Assembly (NCBI RefSeq): GCF_002591975.1
Contig: NZ_NVQE01000044.1
Location: 1 to 47,126 of the forward strand
DNA from: Mycobacterium neglectum
GTDB taxonomy: Bacteria; Actinomycetota; Actinomycetes; Mycobacteriales; Mycobacteriaceae
Length of the DNA stretch: 47,126 nucleotides
Reading direction: 5' to 3'
Below the pieces are notes generated by a model, which was not told the origin of the DNA, searched no databases, and saw only the letters and a program-made list of their open reading frames with translations. The position numbers and the translations under genes are program-made. Shown here in pieces: positions 17,218 to 25,831 of the stretch; the stretch's first letter is position 1, and the number at the start of each line of letters is the position of its first letter.

Positions 17218-18267
17218 TCAGGACCGCTGGGTGCTGGCTCTGACGATCAGTTCGGCAGCGATCAGGTTGGCGCGGCCGGTGGAATCGGCGGTGGCGACGT
17301 CGGCCTGTCCGTCCGCTCTCTGCTCGATCTGTTCGATCAGCAGCTCGACACTGCGCCGCCCGACCGCCTCGAAGTCCTGCCGCACGGTGGTCAGCGGAGG
17401 CGAGTAGAACGCCGCCTCAGGGACGTCGTCGAAACCGCCGACCAGGACGTCACCGGGGACCGATCGGCCCGCATCGAAGAACGCGCGCATCAGGCCGAGG
17501 GCCATTTGGTCGTTGGCGACGAAGACCGCTTCGACGGCCGGATCGCTCGCGAGTCGGCAACCGGCGAGATACCCCGATTGCGGTGTCCAATCGCCGCGTA
17601 GCGGTTCGGGAGCGACGCGCCCGTTTGTGTTCAACTCGGCACGCCACCCGTCGAGCCGCGCGTCGGTCTCGGTCCAATCGGGGGCACCGGCGACATGCCA
17701 CACCGTCGAGGCGCCGCAGTCGAGGAGATGGCGGGTGATCTGGCGGGCACCATCGAACTGGTCAACGCCTACCACCGGCAGGCCAAGGCCGGGGGTGGCG
17801 TCCACTGCGACGATCGGCACCGGGTTCCGCACGCCGCGAAGGGCGTCGCGGGTCGCGGCCAACGGGGCGATGACGACCGCGCCCTCGACGGATTGGTCGG
17901 TGAGTCGCGCCAGCGCCCGCGGCAGCGTGCTGCTGTCGATCGTCGATTCCGTTGCGACGCTGACGAAGAACCCGGCGGCGCTCGCCGCCAGTTCGATCGC
18001 GTAGAGCATGCTCGCGGGTCCGTAGAGGGTGGTGTTGAAGCACACCACGCCCAGCGTTGCCGACCGTCGTGTGACGAGGGCGCGGGCCGCAAGATTTCGT
18101 CGGTAACCGAGTTGATCGATCGCCGCGTTGACCCTCACGCGGGTGGATTCGCGGACCGCGGGTGACCCGTTGAGAACCCGTGAAACAGTCTGATGCGACA
18201 CCCCTGCGAGCCGGGCGACATCGAGCATGTTGACCCCTCTGCCGCTTCCGGCGGGCGGTGGTGTCAC
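17218..18267 (-). CDS. LacI-family regulator 1 (arabinose/galactose island)
   Basis: The 349-residue repressor has an N-terminal LacI helix-turn-helix (NMLDVARLAGVSHQTVSRVLNGSPAV), hinge helix (AARALVTRRS) and a periplasmic-binding-protein-like sensor domain (GVVCFNTTLYGPASM..., FVANDQMALGLMRAF, GFDDVPEAAFYSPPLTTV). I chose GTG at 18267 because a GAGGAGG site stands six bases before it; an upstream ATG (18315) overlaps a TATGTT -10-like sequence and lacks a ribosome site. It lies upstream of araB on the same strand and beside two operator sites. The ligand is unknown; L-arabinose is the natural guess, since a LacI-type AraR is known in Corynebacterium glutamicum. Confidence 0.88.
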   Translation of the reverse strand: MTPPPAGSGRGVNMLDVARLAGVSHQTVSRVLNGSPAVRESTRVRVNAAIDQLGYRRNLAARALVTRRSATLGVVCFNTTLYGPASMLYAIELAASAAGFFVSVATESTIDSSTLPRALARLTDQSVEGAVVIAPLAATRDALRGVRNPVPIVAVDATPGLGLPVVGVDQFDGARQITRHLLDCGASTVWHVAGAPDWTETDARLDGWRAELNTNGRVAPEPLRGDWTPQSGYLAGCRLASDPAVEAVFVANDQMALGLMRAFFDAGRSVPGDVLVGGFDDVPEAAFYSPPLTTVRQDFEAVGRRSVELLIEQIEQRADGQADVATADSTGRANLIAAELIVRASTQRS

Positions 18268-18356
18268 TGTCGACCTCCTCGACTCCGACGGGCCCCGTTT
18301 GCCCGTCATCAACATAGACGCCGCCGCATGCAGATCCGTGAATGAGCGCGCCGCGC

Positions 18357-18385
18357 TTGACCTGCCGCTTTGTGAACGCTAACAT
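18357..18385 (+). promoter_or_regulatory. Zn-dehydrogenase promoter with LacI-type operator
   Basis: TTGACC (18357-18362) and TAACAT (18380-18385) are spaced by 17 bases. The operator TGTGAACGCTAACA (18371-18384) overlaps the -10. Predicted transcription would begin within a few bases of the GTG at 18395, giving a leaderless or near-leaderless message. The site may also affect the divergent LacI gene. Confidence 0.7.
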
Positions 18386-18394
18386 TTCGGCCCC

Positions 18395-19450
18395 GTGACC
18401 GATGCGCGAACGGCTGTCGATGGCGGTACGAGTTCGCGGGCAATGACGGCCGCCAGGCTGCATGGCGTCGGGGATCTTCGATGTCACAGTGAACCTGTGC
18501 CCGCCATCGGTGGAGGCGAGGAGTTGGTTCGCGTCACCGCCGTTGGGTTGTGTGGTTCGGACCTGCATTGGTTCACCGAAGGCGGTATCGGCGATGCCAC
18601 GCTGAGCCGGCCCCTGGTAGTCGGCCACGAGTTCGCCGGGGTGATCGAAGGCGGTCCGCGTCATGGCGTTCGGGTGGCGGTCGACCCGGCGTTGCCTTGC
18701 CTGCGTTGCCGGACCTGCCGATCCGGGTATCGAAATCTCTGCCCGTCGGTGAAATTTGCCGGGCACGGGGACTGCGACGGCGGTCTTCGTGAGTACCTCG
18801 CGTGGCCCGCGTGGGCACTTCATCCGTTGCCCGACAGCATCGACGACGCGACCGGAGCGCTGCTGGAACCGCTCGGTGTGGCACTGCATACGCTCGATCT
18901 CGGGCACGTGCGAATCGGTGCCTCCGCTGTGGTAGTCGGCGCCGGGCCCATCGGGTTGTTGCTGGTTGCGGCCCTGCGCGCCGTAGGGGTCGATCGGATC
19001 GCCGTGATCGAACCACTGGCCCATCGCAGGCGGCTGGCCGCCGACCTCGGAGCCGACGTGGTGGTTGATCCCGGCGGCGTCGACGACATGGCGGCGGCGC
19101 TGTTCGAGGTCACCGCGGGTGGTGCCGATGTGGTCTTCGAGATGGCGGGATCGGAAGACGCCGTTTCGTCCGCAATCTGGGCGGCGCGCCCGGGCGGACG
19201 TGTGGTGTTGTGTGGCATTCCCGACGACGACCGAACCGTGCTTCCGGCCGGTGCCGCCCGTCGAAAGGGCCTCACGCTGGCGCTGGTTCGCCGCATGAAC
19301 GACGCCTATCCGCGGGCGGTCGCGCTGGTGGATCGTGGCGTGATCGACCTGTCGCACATCGTCACTCACCGCTTTCCACTGGCGCGGGTGGCGGAGGCGT
19401 TCACCAGCGCGCAGGCCCGTGTCGGGTGCAAGGTCCTCGTCGACGTGTGA
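18395..19450 (+). CDS. Zinc-dependent medium-chain sugar/polyol dehydrogenase
   Basis: The 351-residue protein is of the sorbitol/threonine dehydrogenase branch. Catalytic zinc residues are in VGLCGSDLHW and GHEFAGV. The four structural-zinc cysteines are in CLRCRTCRSGYRNLC. A Rossmann motif (VVGAGPIGLLL) binds NAD(P). Control by the same operator as the ara and gal genes suggests it oxidises a related sugar or polyol (for example an arabitol, galactitol or the aldose itself), but the substrate cannot be read from sequence. GTG at 18395 has no Shine-Dalgarno, consistent with a leaderless start; ATG at 18443 (MTAARLHG) is the alternative and fits the usual family start. Confidence 0.85.
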   Translation: MTDARTAVDGGTSSRAMTAARLHGVGDLRCHSEPVPAIGGGEELVRVTAVGLCGSDLHWFTEGGIGDATLSRPLVVGHEFAGVIEGGPRHGVRVAVDPALPCLRCRTCRSGYRNLCPSVKFAGHGDCDGGLREYLAWPAWALHPLPDSIDDATGALLEPLGVALHTLDLGHVRIGASAVVVGAGPIGLLLVAALRAVGVDRIAVIEPLAHRRRLAADLGADVVVDPGGVDDMAAALFEVTAGGADVVFEMAGSEDAVSSAIWAARPGGRVVLCGIPDDDRTVLPAGAARRKGLTLALVRRMNDAYPRAVALVDRGVIDLSHIVTHRFPLARVAEAFTSAQARVGCKVLVDV

Positions 19451-19492
19451 CCGGCTTGATCCCGGGTAGCGGTGCCGCCAACGGAGTCGAGA

Positions 19493-19546
19493 TTGACAAT
19501 CCAGTGAGCACGGTCACATACTGACCCAGAAATGTTAACGCTCACA
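19493..19546 (+). promoter_or_regulatory. chvE promoter with LacI-type operator and CRP-like site
   Basis: TTGACA (19493-19498) and CATACT (19517-19522) are 18 bases apart. The operator TGTTAACGCTCACA (19533-19546) lies just after the predicted start site, where it could block initiation or elongation. A CRP-like inverted repeat, AGTGA-N6-TCACA (19503-19518), overlaps the -10 and differs from TGTGA-N6-TCACA by one base. Confidence 0.7.
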
Positions 19547-19600
19547 TTCGGTGATTACCCGGCTGCGGTTCTCGCATCCGCAATCCGTTCAGGAGGAAAC

Positions 19601-20683
19601 ATGAGAAAGGTCCGCTGGATCGGCGCCCTTCTGGTCGCCCTGCTCGCGTTGGCCGGCTGCGGCCGCGCCGACGAGTCCGAGAGCGCCGACACCGCAAAGG
19701 GCACCATTGGGATCTCGATGCCAACCAAGTCCTCGGAGCGGTGGGTGGCCGACGGTCAGAACATGGTCGACCAGTTCGAGGCCCTCGGTTACCAGACCGA
19801 CCTGCAGTACGGCGACGACGTGGTCCAGAACCAGGTCTCACAGATCGAGAACATGATCACCAAGGGTGTGCAGTTGCTGGTGATCGCGCCGATCGACGGC
19901 TCGTCGCTGACGAGCACGCTGCAGAACGCCAAGGCCAACAACATCCCGGTAATCAGCTACGACAGGCTGATCAAAGGCACTCCGGACGTCGATTACTATG
20001 CGACGTTCGACAACTTCAAAGTCGGTGTGCTGCAAGCTAATTACATCGTCGAACAGCTGAAGCCGGGGCAAGGCGCGGGTCCGTTCAACATCGAGCTGTT
20101 CGCGGGGTCGCCCGACGACAACAACTCGATTTACTTCTTTGACGGCGCGATGAGCGTGCTGGCCCCCCACATCGACCGCGGCGAGTTCGTGGTCCGCAGC
20201 GGACAGACGAATTTCGACCAGGTGGCTACCCTGCGCTGGGACGGCGGTCTAGCGCAGTCGCGGATGGACAACCTGCTGTCGCAGGCATATACGACGGTGC
20301 CCGTGCACGCGGTGCTCTCCCCGTACGACGGAATCTCGCGTGGCGTCATCTCGGCGCTCAAGAGCGCCGGATACGGGAACGCCGCCAAGCCCCTGCCGAT
20401 CGTGACGGGTCAGGACGCCGAGCTGGCATCCGTGCAGTCGATCGTCGCCGGTGAGCAGACCCAGACGGTGTTCAAGGACACCCGGGAGTTGGCCAAGGCC
20501 GCTGTGCAGGAATCCGATGCCGTGCTCACCGGCGGGGAGCCGATGGTCAACGACACCGAGACCTACGACAACGGGGTCAAGGTGGTGCCGTCCTATCTGC
20601 TGCAGCCGGTGAGCGTCGACAAGTCCAACTACAAGCAGGTGCTGGTGGACTCGGGGTACTACTCCGAGGCCCAGGTGCAATGA
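19601..20683 (+). CDS. chvE: ChvE-type sugar-binding lipoprotein
   Basis: This 360-residue extracytoplasmic binding protein has a lipobox (LAGC) at the end of its signal peptide. The mature protein follows Agrobacterium ChvE almost phrase for phrase: GISMPTKSSERW, QIENMITKG, SYDRLIKG, DYYATFDNFKVGVLQANYI, NIELFAGSPDDNN, LRWDGGLAQSRMDNLLS, LSPYDGISRG, TGQDAE and VDSGYY. ChvE/GguAB imports galactose, arabinose, glucose and related aldoses, in good agreement with the galTK genes downstream. AGGAGG stands four bases before ATG 19601; an upstream TTG frame inside the operator is rejected. The stop overlaps the ATPase start (ATGA). Confidence 0.93.
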   Translation: MRKVRWIGALLVALLALAGCGRADESESADTAKGTIGISMPTKSSERWVADGQNMVDQFEALGYQTDLQYGDDVVQNQVSQIENMITKGVQLLVIAPIDGSSLTSTLQNAKANNIPVISYDRLIKGTPDVDYYATFDNFKVGVLQANYIVEQLKPGQGAGPFNIELFAGSPDDNNSIYFFDGAMSVLAPHIDRGEFVVRSGQTNFDQVATLRWDGGLAQSRMDNLLSQAYTTVPVHAVLSPYDGISRGVISALKSAGYGNAAKPLPIVTGQDAELASVQSIVAGEQTQTVFKDTRELAKAAVQESDAVLTGGEPMVNDTETYDNGVKVVPSYLLQPVSVDKSNYKQVLVDSGYYSEAQVQ

Positions 20684-22221
20684 GCGAGTCGCCGACGGCC
20701 CTACTCGAGATGCGTGGAATCACAAAGGAATTCCCCGGAGTCAGGGCCCTGTCGGACGTCGATCTGACGGTGCGGGCGGGTGCGATCCACGCGATCTGCG
20801 GCGAGAACGGCGCAGGTAAGTCCACCCTGATGAAGGTCCTCAGCGGCGTGTACCCGCACGGCAGCTACGACGGGGAAATCCTGCTCGACGGCAAGCGGTG
20901 TGAATTCAAGGACATTCGTTCCAGCGAGCGTGCCGGTATCGCGATCATCCACCAGGAACTCGCGCTGGTGCCCTACCTGTCGATCGCCGAGAACATGTTC
21001 CTCGGTAACGAAAATCAGCGATTCGGCGTCATCGCATGGGATCGCACACTGGCGGCCGCGCAGCGACTGCTCGACCGGGTGGGTTTGCATGAGAGCCCCC
21101 AGACACGGGTCGCCGATATCGGGGTGGGAAAGCAGCAGCTTGTCGAGATCGCCAAAGCGCTGTCGAAGGATGTGCGGCTGCTCATCCTTGACGAGCCGAC
21201 CGCCGCGCTCAACGATTCCGATAGCCGCCATCTTCTGGACCTGATCACCGGTCTACGCAGCAACGGCATCACCTCGATCATCATCTCGCACAAGCTCAAC
21301 GAGGTGCTTCAGATCGCCGACACGGTCACCACGTTGCGCGATGGCCACACCATCGAAACGGTGCCCGTAGACGACGACCTCACCGAAGACGGTGTCGTTC
21401 GCGCAATGGTCGGTCGCGACTTGACAGACCGCTTCCCGCCCCGTGAGCACCGCGAGATCGGTGAGGTGGCGTTTTCGGTGTCAAACTGGACGGTGCTGCA
21501 CCCGATCGACCAGCAGCGCAAGGTCGTCGACGACGTGACCTTCGAGGTTCGGGCGGGTGAGATCGTCGGTCTGGCCGGACTCATGGGAGCGGGCCGCACC
21601 GAGCTGGCGATGAGTGTCTTCGGTCGCAGTTATGGCGGCTACGTCAGCGGCACCGTCAGGAAGGGCGGCCGCGAGATCAGCACCGCAACGGTGTCGGCCG
21701 CGATTCGAAATGGATTGGCTTACGTCACTGAGGACCGTAAACAGCTGGGGCTCAATCTGATGGACGACATAGCCACCAGTATCACCCTGCCGTCGCTGTC
21801 AAAAGTCAGCCGTCGCTCGATCATCGATTTCCACGGTGAGACACAGGTGGGCGAACGGTTCCGTGAATCCATGCGGATCAAGGCGTCGTCCGCATCGACG
21901 GTGACAGGCAAGCTGTCCGGGGGCAATCAGCAGAAGGTCGTGCTGTCCAAGTGGCTGTTCACCGATCCCGACGTGATGATCCTCGACGAGCCGACCCGCG
22001 GGATCGACGTCGGGGCCAAGTACGAGATCTACGCGATCATCAATGAATTGGCTTCGCGAGGCAAGGCGGTGATCGTCATCTCCTCCGAACTTCCGGAGCT
22101 GCTCGGCCTTTGCGACCGGATCTACACACTGAGCCAGGGCAGACTCACGGGCGTGGTCGACCGCGCCGACGCCGATCAGGAGACCCTGATGCGCTACATG
22201 ATGAAAGGACGCGGACAGTGA
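20680..22221 (+). CDS. gguA: Sugar ABC transporter ATPase (GguA/XylG type)
   Basis: The 513-residue protein has two fused nucleotide-binding domains, as in all CUT2 sugar importers. The first has Walker A CGENGAGKST and Walker B LLILDEPTAAL; the second has the degenerate GLMGAGRTE loop, LSGGNQQKVVLSKWL and DVMILDEPTRGIDVG. It powers uptake of the sugar delivered by ChvE. It overlaps chvE by four bases (ATGA) and gguB by four (GTGA), so expression is coupled along the operon. Confidence 0.93.
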   Translation: MSESPTALLEMRGITKEFPGVRALSDVDLTVRAGAIHAICGENGAGKSTLMKVLSGVYPHGSYDGEILLDGKRCEFKDIRSSERAGIAIIHQELALVPYLSIAENMFLGNENQRFGVIAWDRTLAAAQRLLDRVGLHESPQTRVADIGVGKQQLVEIAKALSKDVRLLILDEPTAALNDSDSRHLLDLITGLRSNGITSIIISHKLNEVLQIADTVTTLRDGHTIETVPVDDDLTEDGVVRAMVGRDLTDRFPPREHREIGEVAFSVSNWTVLHPIDQQRKVVDDVTFEVRAGEIVGLAGLMGAGRTELAMSVFGRSYGGYVSGTVRKGGREISTATVSAAIRNGLAYVTEDRKQLGLNLMDDIATSITLPSLSKVSRRSIIDFHGETQVGERFRESMRIKASSASTVTGKLSGGNQQKVVLSKWLFTDPDVMILDEPTRGIDVGAKYEIYAIINELASRGKAVIVISSELPELLGLCDRIYTLSQGRLTGVVDRADADQETLMRYMMKGRGQ

Positions 22222-23477
22222 CCGCCACCATCCGAAATGAGATGCCATCATCTGGCGGTTCGCAGGCTTCACCGCAGAACGGCGAATCACCGCCCCACCG
22301 AACTGGTTTGCGGGATCGGCTGACCCGGTTTCTGATGTCCCACGTCCGCCAGTCGGGCATGGTGGTGGCGCTGGTGGCCATCGTCGCGTTGTTCCAGATC
22401 TGGACCGACGGAATCCTGCTCAAGCCTTTGAACGTCACCAACATCATTCAGCAGAACGGCTATATTCTGGTGTTGGCGATCGGAATGGTCATCGTCATCA
22501 TCAACGGACACATCGACTTGTCAGTCGGTTCGATCGCGGCCTTCACCGGCGCGCTGTCGGCAGTGCTTATGGTGCGCAACGACATACCGTGGATTCTCGC
22601 GGTCGTGTTGTGCGTCGCGATGGGCGCTCTCATCGGAGCCTGGCAGGGCTTCTGGATCGCCTACGTCGGGATTCCGTCGTTCATCGTGACGCTCGGCGGC
22701 ATGCTGATCTTCCGTGGCGCCACCCAGTATCTTCTCCAGGGACAATCCATCGCCCCGATGCCGGCTGGGCTCGAACGCATCAGTAGCGGATTCCTGCCGG
22801 AGTGGGGTACCAAGGCGCTCTACCATTGGCCCACAATCATTCTCGGCGCTGTGATCATGGTCGTCGCGGTGATCATGCAGATCCGCCGTCGCCGATCCCA
22901 GATCCGCTTCGGGCAGCAGGTGTCGGCGCCGTGGTTGTTCGTCGCCAAATGTGCGGGCATCGTCGCCGCGCTCGGCGCGGTCACATTGCTGCTCGCCAGT
23001 TACCGCGGTGTCCCGATCGTCGGAATCATCCTGGTGGTGCTGACGTTGGTGTACGCATTCCTGATGCGTAACACGGTGTTCGGCAGGCAGGTGTACGCCG
23101 TCGGCGGAAACGCCGCGGCTGCCGCACTCTCAGGCGTGCGCAACCGGCGGGTCACGCTGTTGGTGTTCGTTAACATGGGGGCGCTTGCCGCGGTGGCCGG
23201 TCTCCTGTTCGCCGCACGGCTGAACTCCGCGACACCGCAAGCTGGTATCAACTTCGAACTAGAGGCCATCGCGGCCGCCTTCATCGGTGGGGCGTCCTCC
23301 AGCGGCGGGGTTGGTACGGTCTTCGGCGCCATTGTCGGCGGTCTGGTGCTCGGTGTGCTGAACAACGGCATGTCGATCCTCGGCATCGGCAGCGACGTGC
23401 AGCAGGTGATCAAGGGCCTCGTGTTGTTGGCGGCGGTCGGATTCGACGTCTACAACAAGCGCAGGGGCGGACAATAG
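22218..23477 (+). CDS. gguB: Sugar ABC transporter permease (GguB/XylH type)
   Basis: The 419-residue CUT2-class permease has a soluble N-terminal tail (about 40 residues) and ten or more membrane segments. Family signatures include MVIVIINGHIDLSVGSIAAF, IPSFIVTLGGMLIFRG, VYAVGGNAAAAALSGV and FELEAIAAAFIGGAS. It is longer than RbsC, like the GguB/XylH group, because of an added loop around RRRRSQIRFG. GTG at 22218 overlaps the gguA stop (GTGA); the frame is open further upstream but only within gguA. galT follows after six bases. Confidence 0.92.
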   Translation: MTATIRNEMPSSGGSQASPQNGESPPHRTGLRDRLTRFLMSHVRQSGMVVALVAIVALFQIWTDGILLKPLNVTNIIQQNGYILVLAIGMVIVIINGHIDLSVGSIAAFTGALSAVLMVRNDIPWILAVVLCVAMGALIGAWQGFWIAYVGIPSFIVTLGGMLIFRGATQYLLQGQSIAPMPAGLERISSGFLPEWGTKALYHWPTIILGAVIMVVAVIMQIRRRRSQIRFGQQVSAPWLFVAKCAGIVAALGAVTLLLASYRGVPIVGIILVVLTLVYAFLMRNTVFGRQVYAVGGNAAAAALSGVRNRRVTLLVFVNMGALAAVAGLLFAARLNSATPQAGINFELEAIAAAFIGGASSSGGVGTVFGAIVGGLVLGVLNNGMSILGIGSDVQQVIKGLVLLAAVGFDVYNKRRGGQ

Positions 23478-23483
23478 GCGGCG

Positions 23484-24623
23484 ATGCCAACACCTCGCCC
23501 GAACACACCGACCATCCGTAAGACGGTCACGACCCTGGCCGACGGACGCGAACTGATCTACTACGACGATGAGGCGACGGCGGTGTCCACTGACTACCGC
23601 GCCGCTACCGACACGCGTGCGCTGCCGCCGGCTGTTTCGGATTCCCAGTTGCGTTACGACGTGCTGACCGGCGAGTGGATCGCCGTGGCGGCCGAGCGGA
23701 TGGACCGGACCTTCCTTCCTCCGCCGGAGGCATCACCGCTCGCACCGTCAAGAGCAGGTACTGCGCCGACGGAGATTCCCGCGGCCGACTACGACGTGGT
23801 GGTGTTCGAGAACAGGTTCCCGGCGCTCTCGCCGCGGGCGGCCGCACAGCGTCTTGCGCCTTTCGTCGACTCCGAACCACTGTGGCCGCTCCGGGCCGGT
23901 GCCGGCCGTTGCGAAGTGGTCTGCTTCACCAGCGATCCGACCGCGCGCTTCGCCACGCTCGGGCACCGCAGGGCGCGGATGGTGATCGATGTGTGGGCTG
24001 ATCGCACGGCCGACCTGTCGGCGATGCCAGGAGTCGAGCAGGTGTTCTGCTTCGAGAACCGCGGCCGCGAAATCGGTGTAACGCTCACACACCCACACGG
24101 GCAGATCTTCGCCTACCCATATCTGCCACCACGCACCGAAGCTCTGTTACGTCAGGCCCGTGCGCACCGCGCCAGCACCGGTGGCCACCTGCTCGCCGAT
24201 GTGCTGGCTGCAGAGCAACATTCGGGTCGTCGCGTCGTGTACCGGGGTGAGCATTGGTCGGCCTTCGTGCCCGCGGCCGCGCGCTGGCCGTTGGAGGTCC
24301 ACCTCGTCCCGCACCGCGACGTACCGGACTTCACCGCGGTGTCCGAAGGCGAAAAAGATGAATTGGCAACGGTCTATCTTGATCTGTTGGCCCGCGTAGA
24401 CCGGTTCTTCGAAGGTGTGCACGAGACGCCCTATATCGCGGCTTGGCACCAAGCGCCGGTTGGCGATGATCGTGAGCTGGGCCGCCTGCATCTGCAGTTG
24501 TTCTCGGTGATGCGTTCACCGGGGCGGCTCAAGTACCTGGCAGGTTCTGAATCGGGAATGGGCGCCTGGATCAACGACACCACCCCGGAGCGGATTGCCG
24601 ATCGTATGAGGGAGATCGCATGA
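23484..24623 (+). CDS. galT: Galactose-1-phosphate uridylyltransferase
   Basis: The 379-residue enzyme exchanges UMP between UDP-glucose and galactose 1-phosphate in the Leloir pathway. The active-site motif HPHGQ is at residues 203-207, the second histidine taking up UMP. Other family marks are YDVLTGEWIAVAAER, DVVVFENRFPAL, GRCEVVCFTSD, FCFENRGREIGVTLTHPH and the C-terminal HLQLFSVMRSPGRLKYLAGSE. It starts six bases after gguB and overlaps galK by four (ATGA), so galactose import and metabolism are made from one message. No galE is in the window. Confidence 0.95.
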   Translation: MPTPRPNTPTIRKTVTTLADGRELIYYDDEATAVSTDYRAATDTRALPPAVSDSQLRYDVLTGEWIAVAAERMDRTFLPPPEASPLAPSRAGTAPTEIPAADYDVVVFENRFPALSPRAAAQRLAPFVDSEPLWPLRAGAGRCEVVCFTSDPTARFATLGHRRARMVIDVWADRTADLSAMPGVEQVFCFENRGREIGVTLTHPHGQIFAYPYLPPRTEALLRQARAHRASTGGHLLADVLAAEQHSGRRVVYRGEHWSAFVPAAARWPLEVHLVPHRDVPDFTAVSEGEKDELATVYLDLLARVDRFFEGVHETPYIAAWHQAPVGDDRELGRLHLQLFSVMRSPGRLKYLAGSESGMGAWINDTTPERIADRMREIA

Positions 24624-25831
24624 GTCACGCGGTAACCGAGACACGATGGGTGTGGCCGATTCCCGACGACGAGCTTGCCGGCCGCGCGACGGCGGCATTC
24701 AACACCGCCTTCGGGGGATCGCCTGACGGTGTCTGGCTGGCGCCAGGGCGGGTGAATCTGATCGGCGAGCATGTCGACTATCTGCGCGGTCGCGTTGTGC
24801 CCTTCGCATTGCCATACGCGACCGCCGTCGCCGTGCGCATCCGCGACGACGACACCGTGCGGTGCGTTTCGACCGGACAGTTGTTGCATTGGGCAGGTCG
24901 GATCGTCGACATCGGTCCAGGCCGCCCGGCGAACTGGGCCGGTTACGCGGCCGGAGTTCCGTGGGCCATGTTCCGCGGTGGAACTATTCCGTCCCTGCCC
25001 GGGCTCGACATCGCGGTGCATTCCTCCGTGCCGCAGGGCGCCGGCCTTTCCAGTTCGGCCGCCCTGGAATGCGCTGTTGCCCTTGCTGTTGCCGATCAGT
25101 GTGGTGCGCAAACCGGACCGCCGGAGCGAGTGGTCTTGGCCAGAGACTGCGTGACCGCCGAGAACATCGTGGTTGGGGCCCCCACCGGCGGAATGGATCA
25201 GTCGGTGTCACTACGCGCCCGCGACGGTCATCTGATGGTGCTCGACTGCGCCGACTTCACCGTCGAACACCATCCGTTCGACGCCGAGGCGGCCGGGTTG
25301 CGGCTACTGGCCATCAATACCAACGCTCCGCACCGGCTCGCCGACGGCGGCTATGCGCGCCGCCGGGCGCGGGTGGAGCGGGTGTGCGCCGCGATGGACC
25401 TTCCGACGTTGCGTGACGCACCCGACGTCGACGACATCCTCGATCTGGCGACTGTGGGCAATCCCGGCCTTCGACCCGCGCTGCGCCACGTGCTGACCGA
25501 GAACCGGCGGGTCAATTCGGTCGTGGACCGGCTGCGCGCGGGGGAGTTGGGGGGCATCGGGCCGTTGTTGAGTGCTTCCCACCGCTCGCTGCGAGACGAC
25601 TTCGAAGTCAGCTGCGCTGAGCTCGACTCGGCAGTCGACGCTGCGCTCGGTGCGGGTGCGCTCGGAGCAAGGATGATGGGCGGCGGATTCGGCGGGTCGG
25701 CGATCGCGCTGGTCGACACCGGCCGCGTCGATACAGTCGCTGACGCCGTCGCCCGCGCTGCGCGGGCAGCCGATCTGCCCGCTCCGGACATGATGATCGT
25801 CGCCGCATCCGCTGCGGCGCGGCGAATCTAG
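24620..25831 (+). CDS. galK: Galactokinase
   Basis: The 403-residue GHMP kinase phosphorylates galactose at C1. It has the galactokinase signature GRVNLIGEHVDYLRGRV (usual form GRVNLIGEHTDYNDG), the ATP loop VPQGAGLSSSAALECA, GGMDQSVSLRA with the catalytic aspartate, and the third GHMP motif GARMMGGGFGGSAIAL. It overlaps galT by ATGA. Its TAG stop shares the bases CTAG with the stop of galM on the other strand, so the two island operons collide without a spacer. Confidence 0.95.
   Translation: MSHAVTETRWVWPIPDDELAGRATAAFNTAFGGSPDGVWLAPGRVNLIGEHVDYLRGRVVPFALPYATAVAVRIRDDDTVRCVSTGQLLHWAGRIVDIGPGRPANWAGYAAGVPWAMFRGGTIPSLPGLDIAVHSSVPQGAGLSSSAALECAVALAVADQCGAQTGPPERVVLARDCVTAENIVVGAPTGGMDQSVSLRARDGHLMVLDCADFTVEHHPFDAEAAGLRLLAINTNAPHRLADGGYARRRARVERVCAAMDLPTLRDAPDVDDILDLATVGNPGLRPALRHVLTENRRVNSVVDRLRAGELGGIGPLLSASHRSLRDDFEVSCAELDSAVDAALGAGALGARMMGGGFGGSAIALVDTGRVDTVADAVARAARAADLPAPDMMIVAASAAARRI

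Noticed and set aside
18228..18315. ATG 18315 as the start of LacI regulator 1
   Set aside because: It overlaps a -10-like TATGTT and has no ribosome site, whereas GTG 18267 has GAGGAGG at ideal distance and still precedes the helix-turn-helix.
17762..19369. A 535-codon minus-strand frame across the LacI gene and the dehydrogenase gene
   Set aside because: It crosses two well-supported genes in another frame and shows low-complexity composition without membrane, signal or domain features.
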